Part shown: piece by piece, positions 29,066 through 37,139 of the stretch
Layout of the letters: the number at the start of each line of letters is the position of its first letter
Position numbering within the stretch: position 1 is the first letter of the stretch
Assembly: GCF_019218885.1 (NCBI RefSeq)
Contig: NZ_JAHUWT010000004.1
Coordinates: 733,647-797,646, forward strand
Reading direction: 5' to 3'
Source of the DNA: Bordetella sp. BOR01
GTDB lineage: Bacteria; Pseudomonadota; Gammaproteobacteria; Burkholderiales; Burkholderiaceae_B
DNA length: 64,000 nucleotides
Program-made: the position numbers and the translations under genes
Notes under the pieces: generated by a model
Databases searched by the model: none
What the model was told of the DNA's origin: nothing
Seen by the model: only the letters and a program-made list of their open reading frames with translations

Positions 29066-30031
29066 ATGTCCCGGGCCGCCGCCGGATCCGCCCCGGCTGC
29101 ATCGCCAGCATCCGCCGCAGCCCGCCCGCCCTCGGCGCGCCCGGTGATCGGCATCGTACTGTTGATCCTGTCGGCCTGGACCCTGTCCTGCCTGGACGCC
29201 AGCGGCAAATGGGTCATGGAAGCCGGCGTGTCGCTGCTGATCCTGTGCTGGGTGCGCTATCTGGTGCACCTGCTGCTGGTACTGGCCCTGGTGCTGCCCA
29301 AGCGCGGCCTGGGCGTGCTGCGCAGCACGCGTCCCCGCGAGCAATTGCTGCGGGGCAGCTCGATGCTGCTGGCCACCCTGGCGTTCTTCACCACCCTGAG
29401 CTACATGCCGCAGGCCGAGGCCACGGCCATCAATTTCCTGGCCCCGCTGATCGTGCTGGCCCTGGCCCCCTGGGTGCTGAAAGAGCCGCCGCGCCTGTCG
29501 CGCTGGGTGGCCGCGGCCGTGGCATTCGGCGGCGTATTGATCATCGTGCGGCCGGGCGGCGGGCTGCATCCGCTGGGTGTGTTCTTCGGTCTGTTGACGG
29601 CCTGCTGCTTTGCCGCGCAGTTCATTGCCACCCGCCGCGTGGCCAGCGACGATCAATACACCTCGCTGATCTGGAGCGGCGCCGTGGGCACCGTCTGCCT
29701 GACCCTGGCATTACCCCTGACCCTGCCGCCCGCCCTGCCGGTGCTCAGCCAATTGAGTCCCGGCAACTGGATGCTGCTGATCTCCACCGGCGTATCCGGC
29801 GCACTGGGCCACTTGCTGCAGATCGGCGCCTACCGCAATGCCGCGGCCTCGACGCTGGCGCCGTTCGTGTATTTGCAGATCGTCAGCGCCACCGCGGTGG
29901 GCTGGCTGGTGTGGGGGCATTTCCCGGATGCGCTGACCTGGCTGGGAATTGCCATCATCTGCGGCAGCGGCATCGTCATCGGCCTGATCGAATGGCGGCG
30001 CAGCCGCGTGGCCGCGCTGCGCAAACAATGA
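29066..30031 (+). CDS. EamA-family (DMT superfamily) transporter
   Basis: Inner-membrane carrier of 321 residues with ten predicted helices in two EamA repeats. A proline- and alanine-rich N-terminal tail of about 30 residues precedes the first helix (VIGIVLLILSAWTLSCLDA). The repeat ends AEATAINFLAPLIVLALAPWVLKEPP and the second-half STLAPFVYLQIVSATAVGWLVWGHFPD (cited in part) are typical. AAGGAGA stands 6 bp before the ATG. Likely an exporter of amino acids or other metabolites under the divergent LysR. Confidence 0.9.
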   Translation: MSRAAAGSAPAASPASAAARPPSARPVIGIVLLILSAWTLSCLDASGKWVMEAGVSLLILCWVRYLVHLLLVLALVLPKRGLGVLRSTRPREQLLRGSSMLLATLAFFTTLSYMPQAEATAINFLAPLIVLALAPWVLKEPPRLSRWVAAAVAFGGVLIIVRPGGGLHPLGVFFGLLTACCFAAQFIATRRVASDDQYTSLIWSGAVGTVCLTLALPLTLPPALPVLSQLSPGNWMLLISTGVSGALGHLLQIGAYRNAAASTLAPFVYLQIVSATAVGWLVWGHFPDALTWLGIAIICGSGIVIGLIEWRRSRVAALRKQ

Positions 30032-30090
30032 AACAGATGCGGCTAGGCCGGGGACGCCGCGGAGCCGGCTTTGCCGGTCCGCCAGCGTCG

Positions 30091-30125
30091 CCCCCTCGAA
30101 GTGCAAGCGCGCAGCGCTTCGGGGG
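30091..30125 (+). terminator. Terminator-like hairpin after the EamA gene
   Basis: CCCCC-T-CGAAG (30091-30101) pairs with CTTCGGGGG (30117-30125) with one bulged T, followed by TGGGTTTTA. Just upstream, GGGGACGC (30050-30057) can pair with GCGTCGCCCC (30085-30094), which uses the same C-run, and GCCGGC-TTT-GCCGGT forms a further hairpin. The whole 30050-30130 block looks like a repetitive intergenic terminator sequence. Confidence 0.55.
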
Positions 30126-30136
30126 TGGGTTTTACT

Positions 30137-31126
30137 TCAGGCCGACTGGCGGAATTCGCGCCGGTACGCCGACGGCGACACTTTCAGGGTGCGGCGAAAG
30201 TGCTGCCGCAGCGATAGCGGCGTGCCGAAACCCGCCTGCGTTGCAATGATCTCCACTGGCGCAGTGCTGGTTTCCAGCAACCGCTGTGCCAAGGCCAGGC
30301 GCTGCGCCAGCAGCCACTGGCCCACGGTGCCGCCGGTGGCCTGCCGGAAATGACGGGTGAACGTGCGGCGGCTCATGGCGGCGCGCGCCGCCAGTGAGTC
30401 CAGGTCATGGGTGCGATCCAGGTGAGCCGATACCCAGGCCAGCACTTCCGACAGGCGATCCGCCCCCACCGAAGCCGGCACCGGCTGCTCGACGTACTGG
30501 GCCTGCCCGCCTTGCCGGTGCGGCGGCACCACCAGCCGGCGCGCCACGCTGTTGGCCACTTCCGCGCCCCAGCGCCGGCGCAGCACATGCAGGCAGCAGT
30601 CGATGCCCGCGACCGTACCGGCCGACGTAACCACATCGCCCGCGTCCACGTACAGCACGTCTCGGTCCAGCTGTACTTGCGGATAGCGCGCCGAGAAATC
30701 GTCGGCCCACATCCAGTGGGTCGTGGCGGCCCGCCCGTCCAGCAAGCCGGCCTCGGCCAGCACGAACGCCCCCAGGCATAAACCCACGACCAGGGCGCCG
30801 CGCGCATGGGCCTGCCGCAGGGCCTGCAATAACGCCGCGGGCGCCGCCTCGCCGGTATCGCGCCAACTGGGCACCACCACGATATCGGCCTCGGCCAGGG
30901 CCTGCAGCGTGTAGCCTGCCTGCACGGCAAATCCGGCGCTGGTACGCAGCATCCCCGTCTCGGCGGCGCAGACGCGCAGGTCGAACGGCGGCATGCCGGG
31001 CATCTGGCGCGTTTCGAACACGGCACAGGGAACGGTCAGGTGAAATGCGCTGATCTGGTCGAACGCCACGACAGCAACGACAGTGGGACGCAAGCTGTGG
31101 CAAGACGGGGAAGCAATGGGCGGCAT
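30137..31126 (-). CDS. GATase1-like/AraC-type transcriptional regulator (FtrA family)
   Basis: Regulator of 329 residues with an N-terminal DJ-1/PfpI-like domain (VAVVAFDQISAFHLTVPCAVFE; VVGLCLGAFVLAEAGLLDG with the elbow Cys). Its C-terminal AraC pair of helix-turn-helix motifs includes LDSLAARAAMSRRTFTRHFR and VEIIATQAGFGTPLSLRQHF. The start at 31126 is chosen for family length; an in-frame ATG 15 codons upstream is possible. It diverges from an isochorismatase-like gene with 154 bp between, and such pairs are commonly regulator and target. Confidence 0.88.
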   Translation of the reverse strand: MPPIASPSCHSLRPTVVAVVAFDQISAFHLTVPCAVFETRQMPGMPPFDLRVCAAETGMLRTSAGFAVQAGYTLQALAEADIVVVPSWRDTGEAAPAALLQALRQAHARGALVVGLCLGAFVLAEAGLLDGRAATTHWMWADDFSARYPQVQLDRDVLYVDAGDVVTSAGTVAGIDCCLHVLRRRWGAEVANSVARRLVVPPHRQGGQAQYVEQPVPASVGADRLSEVLAWVSAHLDRTHDLDSLAARAAMSRRTFTRHFRQATGGTVGQWLLAQRLALAQRLLETSTAPVEIIATQAGFGTPLSLRQHFRRTLKVSPSAYRREFRQSA

Positions 31127-31280
31127 GGCGGGCACGCAGGATGAGCGGATGGCGAACGGCAATAGGCCCATTCGATGGGCATGGCCCGATTTTATCGAAT
31201 ATTGTCATTCAGGCCACTATCAGGTACGGCCACCGCTGGGAATAATGCATCCATTCCCCCTGTCCAACCGGAGAACCACC

Positions 31281-31922
31281 ATGACCCAGCCCCCAGCCCG
31301 GCGCGCCCTGATCGTCGTCGACGTCCAGAACGAATACTTCGGCGGCAAGCTGCCCATCGAATACCCCGACCCCCAGCTATCGCTGGCCAATATCGGCCGC
31401 GCCATGGATGCAGCCCGTGCGGCTGGCGTACCCATCGTGCTGGTACAGGACGTCGAGCCGCCCCAGTCGCCGCTGTTCGCCCAGGGTTCGCATGGTGCCG
31501 AGTTGCACGACAGCGTCGTATCGCGCCCGCACGATCATCGGGTAGTGAAGAACCTGCCCAGCGCCTTCGCCGGCACGGGCCTGGAGGCCTGGCTGGCCGA
31601 GCTCGGCATCGATACCATCACGGTCGTGGGCTACATGACGCACAACTGCGATGACTCGACCGTGAAGCATGCCGTGCACGCTGGGTTGGGGGTGGAACTG
31701 CTGGGCGACGCCACCGGCTCGGTGCCGTACTCGAACAGCGCAGGCCAGGCCTCGGCCGAGGAAATCCATCGCGTGCTGACCGTGGTGATGCAAAGCCGCT
31801 TCGCGGCGGTGATGAGCACCGAACAATGGATTGCCGGCCTGAACGGCGCAGCGATGCCCACGCGCGACAACATCTATGCGTCGAACCAGCGGGCACGCGG
31901 CCTGGCGGCGCAGGCGGCCTGA
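31281..31922 (+). CDS. Isochorismatase-like cysteine hydrolase
   Basis: Cytoplasmic hydrolase of 213 residues. The catalytic triad of the family is in place: Asp14 (VVDVQNEYF), Lys90 (VVKNLPSAF) and Cys123 (YMTHNCDDSTVKHA), the last followed by the usual HAVHAGL helix. Members hydrolyse amides such as nicotinamide, ureidoacrylate or carbamoyl compounds. Clear GGAGA ribosome site 7 bp before the ATG. It is probably regulated by the divergent GATase1-AraC gene. Substrate not deducible. Confidence 0.88.
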   Translation: MTQPPARRALIVVDVQNEYFGGKLPIEYPDPQLSLANIGRAMDAARAAGVPIVLVQDVEPPQSPLFAQGSHGAELHDSVVSRPHDHRVVKNLPSAFAGTGLEAWLAELGIDTITVVGYMTHNCDDSTVKHAVHAGLGVELLGDATGSVPYSNSAGQASAEEIHRVLTVVMQSRFAAVMSTEQWIAGLNGAAMPTRDNIYASNQRARGLAAQAA

Positions 31923-31935
31923 AGCCCGGGCGGGT

Positions 31936-32607
31936 TCAGTCGGCCAGCCTGCCCGCCGCCAATACCAATTGCCGCCCGCAGCGGGCCGCCAATTGCGCAT
32001 CGTGGGTAACCAGCACCAGGGTGGTGCCGTGCTCGCGATGCAGGTCGAACATCAGGTCCACCACGGTGGCGCCCGTGGCCGCATCCAGGCTGCCGGTCGG
32101 TTCGTCGGCAAACAGCAGGTCGGGCTGCACCACGAAGGCGCGGGCCAGCGACACCCGCTGCTGCTCGCCTCCCGACAGGGTACGCGGGTAGTGATGCAGC
32201 CGCTCGCCCAGCCCCACCCGCTGCAGCATGGCCTGCGCGGCCTCGCGGGCCGGCTGGCCAGCCAGTTCCAGCGGCAGCATGACGTTTTCCAGCGCCGTCA
32301 GGTTGGGCAGCAGTTGAAATGACTGGAACACGAAGCCCACATGGCGTGCCCGCAACTGCGCCCGGCCGTCCTCATCCAGCGAAAACAGATCCTGGCCGGC
32401 CAGCCGGACGGTGCCTACAGAGGGAACATCCAGGCCGGCCATCAGTCCCAACAACGTAGACTTGCCAGAACCGGAGCTGCCGGTAATCGCCACGGCGCTG
32501 CCGGCAGCCACCGTAAAATCGATTCCTTCCAGGATCGACAGCGTGCCGCCCGCGTCGGACACCTGCTTGCCCAGCCCAGAGACTTCGATCGAGACCTTGC
32601 TATCCAT
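31936..32607 (-). CDS. ybbA: ABC transporter ATPase, YbbA/LolD-like
   Basis: ATP-binding subunit of 223 residues of the MacB/LolD group. Walker A GSSGSGKS at 43-50, signature LSGGE at 144-148 and Walker B LLFADEP at 164-170 are intact, and the SFQLLPNLTALENVMLPLEL segment is typical of LolD/YbbA. The matching permease YbbP is not visible here. In enterobacteria ybbA is also divergent from tesA; here the two start codons overlap (32605-32608). Confidence 0.85.
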   Translation of the reverse strand: MDSKVSIEVSGLGKQVSDAGGTLSILEGIDFTVAAGSAVAITGSSGSGKSTLLGLMAGLDVPSVGTVRLAGQDLFSLDEDGRAQLRARHVGFVFQSFQLLPNLTALENVMLPLELAGQPAREAAQAMLQRVGLGERLHHYPRTLSGGEQQRVSLARAFVVQPDLLFADEPTGSLDAATGATVVDLMFDLHREHGTTLVLVTHDAQLAARCGRQLVLAAGRLAD

Positions 32608-33274
32608 GCGCTTATTCTTCCGTTTGTTTGTTGCCGCCGCGATGACCGCCGCCCTTGCCGCACCGGCCGCCCACGCTCAGACCGCTGCCCCGGCTCCAGG
32701 TTCCGCGACACGCACCCTGCTGGTCGTGGGCGACAGCCTGTCGGCCGAATATGGCCTGGCCCGCGGCACCGGATGGGTGCCATTGCTGGCCAAGCGGATG
32801 TCAGAACAATACCCCAACTACCAGATCGTCAATGCCAGCATCAGCGGCGACACCACCAGCGGCGGCGTGGCACGCCTGCCGGCGCTGCTTCAGCGCCACC
32901 AGCCGGCGATCGTGGTGCTTGAATTGGGGTCGAACGATGCGCTGCGCGGGCTGTCGCTGCAAATGACCGGGCAGAACCTGCGCGACATGGCCCGGCGCTC
33001 ACGCCAGGCCGGTGCCCGGGTACTGATCGTGGGCATGCAGATTCCGCCCAACTACGGGCGCGATTACGCTCAACGTTTCGCTGGCGTGTTCCCCGCGGTG
33101 GCGAAGGCCGAACAGGCAGGCCTGGTGCCTTTTCTGATGGACGGCATGGCCACCGACCGCGCCATGTTCCAGGCCGACGGCATACACCCCAACGAGCAGG
33201 CGCAGCCGGCGCTGCTGGAAAACGTATGGGCCGCGCTGCGGCCCATACTGGACAACGATCAATCGGCCGATTGA
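32606..33274 (+). CDS. tesA: Arylesterase/lysophospholipase TesA (GDSL family)
   Basis: Periplasmic SGNH hydrolase of 222 residues that cleaves thioesters, aryl esters and lysophospholipids. Signal peptide about 1-24 (ending AHAQ). Block I is VVGDSLSAEYG with Ser44, block II ASISGDTTSGG, block III ELGSNDALRG, and block V DGIHP with Asp191 and His194. Its ATG overlaps the ybbA start, so its promoter must lie inside ybbA. The end overlaps the converging ppiD gene by 16 nt through a perfect palindrome. Confidence 0.9.
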   Translation: MRLFFRLFVAAAMTAALAAPAAHAQTAAPAPGSATRTLLVVGDSLSAEYGLARGTGWVPLLAKRMSEQYPNYQIVNASISGDTTSGGVARLPALLQRHQPAIVVLELGSNDALRGLSLQMTGQNLRDMARRSRQAGARVLIVGMQIPPNYGRDYAQRFAGVFPAVAKAEQAGLVPFLMDGMATDRAMFQADGIHPNEQAQPALLENVWAALRPILDNDQSAD

Positions 33275-33276
33275 TC
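33257..33276. repeat. 20-bp perfect palindrome at the shared end of tesA and ppiD
   Basis: GATCAATCGGCCGATTGATC reads the same on both strands. Both converging genes pass through it in the same phase, so each protein ends Asp-Gln-Ser-Ala-Asp and each stops at a TGA inside the palindrome. As RNA it could fold into a hairpin only with a very tight loop, so termination is uncertain. Confidence 0.9.
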
Positions 33277-35220
33277 CTGGCTTTGCAGCACTGCCGCGGC
33301 TTCCGGCAGGATCTTCACCTGGTACTGCTGGCGCAGCATCTGCAGCACCGCTGCATCTTCGGCCTGGCCCCAGGCCGCGCCCAACTGGCGCGCCAGCATG
33401 TCGCGGGCGGATTCGTCGGCGGCGCCGGGCTCGATCTTGTCCAGCCGCACCACCACATAGTCGTTGCCATCGGCCACCCCGGCGTAGCCGGGCAGCGGCT
33501 GGGCCGGCAAGCGCATGGCGGCGTCCAGCACCGCCTGCGACAATTGCCGCGGCTGCTGGCGTGACACCACGGTAGTCGCGCCAAAACCTTCAGGCAGCGT
33601 GGCCGGATCGGCCTTCCAGCCTTCCAGGGCCGTAGTGGCCGCCTTGCGGGCGGCCTCGGCGGCACGCTCGTCGAGCAGGCGCTCGCGGATCGAATCGCTG
33701 ACTTTTTCCAGCGGCGGAACGTGTTCGGGCTGGACCTGCGTCACGCGCACCGCCAGCATGGTGTCCGGCGAGAGCTCGATGACGCCGGAATTCTGCTTGT
33801 CGCGCAGTACATCGGGCGAAAACAAGGCCTGGCGCACGCGCGGGTTGTCCAGCAATTGGGCATCGGGGCTGGCGGCTGCCGCCTGGGCACCGGCCTGCTC
33901 GGCCGGCAACAACCCTTCGCGCGTGATGCCGGTGGCGCTGCGCAGCTTCAGGCCCAGCGCGTCGGCGGCGGGCTGCAGGCTGTCGCGCTGGTCGTAGACG
34001 GTTTCGGTCAGCTTGGTGGCCATTTCCGAGAAGCGGGTGGCGGCGACCTGCTTGCGGATCTCGGCGGCGATCTCGTCGCGCACTTCGGCCAGCGGCTTGA
34101 CGGCAGCCGGCTGCACCTCGGTGATCTTGACGATGTGCAGGCCCGAGGGGCTTTCGACCACGCCGGACACCTGGTCCTTGGAAAGGCTGAACACGGCTTT
34201 TTCCAGCGGCCCGGTCAGCATGCCGGGCGCCAGCCAACCCAGGTCGCCACCCTTGTCGGCCGAGCCGGCGTCTTGCGAGTTGGCGCGTGCCAGGTCGGCG
34301 AATTTGGCCGGATCGGCAGCGGCCTCTTTGGCCAGCGATTCGGCCTTGGCGTGCGCGGCCTTGCGGGCCTCGTCCGAGGCGCCCGCGGGCACTTCGATCA
34401 TGATGTGGCTGGCGCGCCGGCGTTCGGGCTGGCCAAAGCGGTTCTTGTTCTGTTCGTAGTAGCTGGCGATGTCTTCGTCTTTGACCTGCACCTCTTGCGT
34501 GGCGGCGGCCTCGTCCAGCACCAGGTATTGCGCGCTGACCTGCTCGGGCACGACCAGCTGCTGCTTGTTGGCGTCGTACCAGGCCTGGATGTCTTGCGGC
34601 GACACCGACACCTGCGCACGATGATCGGCCGCGGCGAAGCGGCGCAATTGCACCGTGCGCTGCTGCGTCAGGGCGGATTCCAGGTTCGCGGTAACCGCAG
34701 CCGGCACCGTGGCCGACTGGGTAACGGGTTCGAGCACGCGGCCCACCGCCAGGTCGCGGCGCAAGCCGGCTTCGAACGAGGTGGGCGTCATGCCCTGCGC
34801 AGCCAGCACCTGGCGATAACGCTCGGGCGAGAAGCGGCCATTGTCCTGCACCTGGGGAATCGCGGCGATGGTGTTGCGCAGCGTGCCATCGGACACCGAA
34901 AAGCGGTTCTCGGAGGCCACTTGGGCCAGCAGGCGCTGGTCGATCAACTGGTTGAGCAATTGCTCGCGCATGGCGGGCGTATCGACCTGGGCGGGATCGA
35001 ACTGGCTGCCCAGGCGCTGGCGGAACTGCTCGAGCTGGTTGCGGTGGGCCATGTCGAATTCACCGCGCGTGACGGGCTGGCCAGCCACCGTGGCGAGCTC
35101 GGGTTCGCGGCTGATGAAGCTGTCGTAGCCCTGGATACCGACCAGGAAGAATGACGGCACGATCAGGATCAGCAGAATGAACTGCATCCAGCGGCGATGA
35201 TTGCGTAGTAGTTCGAACAT
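33259..35220 (-). CDS. ppiD: SurA/PpiD-type periplasmic peptidyl-prolyl isomerase chaperone
   Basis: Membrane-anchored periplasmic folding factor of 653 residues. One helix at about 12-32 (MQFILLILIVPSFFLVG) anchors it; SurA-N-like helices follow, then a parvulin domain at about 268-370 (ASHIMIEVP, DLGWLAPGMLTGPLEKAVFSL, GLHIVKI). The length and the MFELLRNHRRWMQ start are typical of PpiD in betaproteobacteria. It assists outer-membrane protein folding at the Sec translocon. It is leftward and converges on tesA. Confidence 0.93.
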   Translation of the reverse strand: MFELLRNHRRWMQFILLILIVPSFFLVGIQGYDSFISREPELATVAGQPVTRGEFDMAHRNQLEQFRQRLGSQFDPAQVDTPAMREQLLNQLIDQRLLAQVASENRFSVSDGTLRNTIAAIPQVQDNGRFSPERYRQVLAAQGMTPTSFEAGLRRDLAVGRVLEPVTQSATVPAAVTANLESALTQQRTVQLRRFAAADHRAQVSVSPQDIQAWYDANKQQLVVPEQVSAQYLVLDEAAATQEVQVKDEDIASYYEQNKNRFGQPERRRASHIMIEVPAGASDEARKAAHAKAESLAKEAAADPAKFADLARANSQDAGSADKGGDLGWLAPGMLTGPLEKAVFSLSKDQVSGVVESPSGLHIVKITEVQPAAVKPLAEVRDEIAAEIRKQVAATRFSEMATKLTETVYDQRDSLQPAADALGLKLRSATGITREGLLPAEQAGAQAAAASPDAQLLDNPRVRQALFSPDVLRDKQNSGVIELSPDTMLAVRVTQVQPEHVPPLEKVSDSIRERLLDERAAEAARKAATTALEGWKADPATLPEGFGATTVVSRQQPRQLSQAVLDAAMRLPAQPLPGYAGVADGNDYVVVRLDKIEPGAADESARDMLARQLGAAWGQAEDAAVLQMLRQQYQVKILPEAAAVLQSQDQSAD

Positions 35221-35286
35221 GAATTCCCTGTTTGCCGTACGCGGCGCGCCCGACGAACATGGACGCCGCGCCGCAAAAAAACGCAT

Positions 35287-35313
35287 AAAAAAGGGCGAAC
35301 CCGATTCGCCCTT
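35287..35313 (-). terminator. Strong minus-strand terminator with no gene in front of it
   Basis: AAGGGCGAA (35291-35299) and TTCGCCCTT (35305-35313) form a 9-bp stem with a 5-base loop. Read leftward it is followed by six T residues, then seven more after ATGCG. The leftward transcript it would stop has no visible gene: the next gene to the right is on the plus strand. It lies 67 bp before the ppiD start. Confidence 0.8.
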
Positions 35314-35327
35314 GCTCCGCCCTTGCC

Positions 35328-35360
35328 AGGTGCCGGAATCGAACCCGGTAAGCCGCCGGA
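35328..35360 (-). ncRNA. tRNA T-arm-like sequence, probable tRNA remnant or small RNA
   Basis: On the minus strand this reads GGGTTCGATTCC inside CCGG arms, very like a tRNA T-arm and loop, directly upstream of the orphan terminator. A full tRNA cannot be folded: the T-stem has mismatches in the usual register, there is no anticodon arm and no CCA end. A short possible acceptor match GGGTGC/GCACCT spans about 70 nt. A decayed tRNA or a short RNA gene would explain both the sequence and the terminator. Confidence 0.35.
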
Positions 35361-35459
35361 GTTTACCATTTTCGCCCCGTACGCCACAGCCGCACCCACT
35401 ACGGTCGCCCCAGGGCGGCGCCCGCGCCGACGCCGGGCGGCCGGGCCAAAGGAGTATCC

Positions 35460-36242
35460 TTGCATGCTTCCCTCCGTGAATTTGTCTGGTGCTTCCCCGG
35501 CATGCCCGCTCCCTGGCCCTATCCTTCCCATATTGCCCATCGCGGCGGCGGCCGCCTGGCCCCCGAAAATACCCTGGCCGCCATGCGGGTCGGCGCCCAG
35601 CACCGCTTCCGCATGTTCGAGTTCGACGTCAAACTCAGCCAGGACAAGGTTGCCGTCCTGCTGCACGACGCCACGCTGGAGCGCACCACCGATGGCCATG
35701 GCCCGGTGGCGGCGCAGTCTTACGCTGACCTGGCCCGCCTGGATGCCGGCAGCTGGCATTCGCCCGCCTACGCCGGCGAGCCCGTACCCAGCTTCCAGAG
35801 TGTCGCCCGCTACGCCATTGCCAATGGCATAGCGTGCAACGTCGAGATCAAGCCCAGCCCTGGCCAGGACGTCGAAACCGGCACTGCCATCGCCCTGGCT
35901 GCGCGCGAGTTCTGGCAAGACGCGCTGCCGGCACCGCTGTTGTCGTCGTTTTCCGAAGCGGCCCTGGCCGCCGCCCAGGCGGCGGCGCCCGAGCTGCCGC
36001 GCGCCTTGCTGGTGGAGCAGGTGCCCACCGACTGGGCCGACCGTCTGGCACGCTACGGGTGCGCGGCACTGAACATCAACCATCGCGACGCCAGCCGCGA
36101 ACTGATCGAGGCCGTGCACGCCGCCGGCTACCGCATCGCCGCCTGGACGATCAACGACCCGGCGCGCGCCCGATTATTGCTATCCTGGGGCCTGGATGCC
36201 CTTTTCACCGACGAGCTGGCCGACATCGGCCCGCCCGCCTGA
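35460..36242 (+). CDS. ugpQ: Glycerophosphodiester phosphodiesterase
   Basis: Cytoplasmic enzyme of 260 residues that splits glycerophosphodiesters to glycerol-3-phosphate. The family start HIAHRGGGRLAPENTLAAM holds the catalytic His/Arg; EFDVKLSQD and LLHDATLERTTDGHG with the second His follow, and NVEIKPSPG supplies a metal ligand. AAAGGAG five bases before the TTG at 35460 supports that start. An ATG at 35502 would give the more usual N-terminus (246 residues) but lacks a ribosome site. rlmJ follows 15 bp downstream. Confidence 0.88.
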   Translation: MHASLREFVWCFPGMPAPWPYPSHIAHRGGGRLAPENTLAAMRVGAQHRFRMFEFDVKLSQDKVAVLLHDATLERTTDGHGPVAAQSYADLARLDAGSWHSPAYAGEPVPSFQSVARYAIANGIACNVEIKPSPGQDVETGTAIALAAREFWQDALPAPLLSSFSEAALAAAQAAAPELPRALLVEQVPTDWADRLARYGCAALNINHRDASRELIEAVHAAGYRIAAWTINDPARARLLLSWGLDALFTDELADIGPPA

Positions 36243-36257
36243 ACGCAGGACCCCGCT

Positions 36258-37115
36258 TTGTTCAGTTACCGACACGCCTTCCATGCCGGCAATCATGCCG
36301 ACGTTCTCAAGCACGCATTGCTGGTCCATACGCTGGACTACCTGAACCGCAAGGACGCCCCCTACTGGGTGGTGGATACCCATGCGGGCGCCGGGCTGTA
36401 TGCCCTGGACAGCGACTGGGCCGCCCAGAACGCCGAGTTCGCCGACGGTATCGGCCGCCTGTGGCAGCGCAACGACCTGCCGCCGCTGCTGGCCGACTAC
36501 ATGACGCGGGTGCAGCGCTACAACCCCAATGGCCGCCTGCGTCATTACCCGGGCTCTCCGTGGTTGATCCTGGATGCCCTGCGCGAACGCGACCGGCTGC
36601 GCCTGTTTGAAATGCACCCCACCGAGTCGGACGTACTGGTAGGCAACCTGGAACAACTGGACAAGACCGCCCTGCGCCAGACCACCATCTACGCTACCGA
36701 CGGCTTCGAGGGCATGAAGGCGCTGCTGCCTCCCCCGCCGCGTCGCGGCCTGGTACTGATCGACCCGTCATACGAAGACAAGCAGGATTACAAGCGCGCC
36801 CTGAATGCCGTGAAAGAAGGCATCAAACGCTTTGCCACCGGCACGTATGCCGTGTGGTACCCGCTGGTGCAGCGTCGCGAGGCCACCGAACTGCCCCGGC
36901 ACCTGGAAAACCTGCAAGTGAAGAACTGGCTGCACGTGTCGCTGGCCGTAAAAAAACCCGCCAGCGACGGGTTCGGGCTGCATGGCAGCGGCATGTTCAT
37001 GGTGAATCCGCCCTGGACGCTGCACGCGGCCTTGAAAGAATCCATGCCGGTGCTGAAGCGGCTGCTGGCGCAGGACGACCGCGCCGCCTACACGCTGCAG
37101 CACCGCGCCGCGTAG
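36258..37115 (+). CDS. rlmJ: 23S rRNA (adenine-2030-N6)-methyltransferase
   Basis: S-adenosylmethionine-dependent enzyme of 285 residues that methylates A2030 of 23S rRNA. The start FSYRHAFHAGNHADVLKHA is diagnostic, and the N6-adenine motif DPSYED begins at Asp169. WVVDTHAGAGLYAL near 35-50 is the SAM-binding loop. Translation appears to start at TTG 36258, since the conserved N-terminus begins immediately there. It ends 25 bp from the converging dsbB gene. Confidence 0.92.
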   Translation: MFSYRHAFHAGNHADVLKHALLVHTLDYLNRKDAPYWVVDTHAGAGLYALDSDWAAQNAEFADGIGRLWQRNDLPPLLADYMTRVQRYNPNGRLRHYPGSPWLILDALRERDRLRLFEMHPTESDVLVGNLEQLDKTALRQTTIYATDGFEGMKALLPPPPRRGLVLIDPSYEDKQDYKRALNAVKEGIKRFATGTYAVWYPLVQRREATELPRHLENLQVKNWLHVSLAVKKPASDGFGLHGSGMFMVNPPWTLHAALKESMPVLKRLLAQDDRAAYTLQHRAA

Positions 37116-37139
37116 GCGCCGCGGCACCGCGGGTGCGGG

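Noticed and set aside
33721..35154. Open frame of 477 codons antisense to ppiD
   Set aside because: A shadow of ppiD codon bias, without ribosome site or domain signature.
35328..35400. Complete tRNA gene on the minus strand
   Set aside because: Only the T-loop motif fits. The T-stem has mismatches in the standard register, D- and anticodon arms cannot be drawn, and no CCA end is present. Kept only as a remnant candidate.
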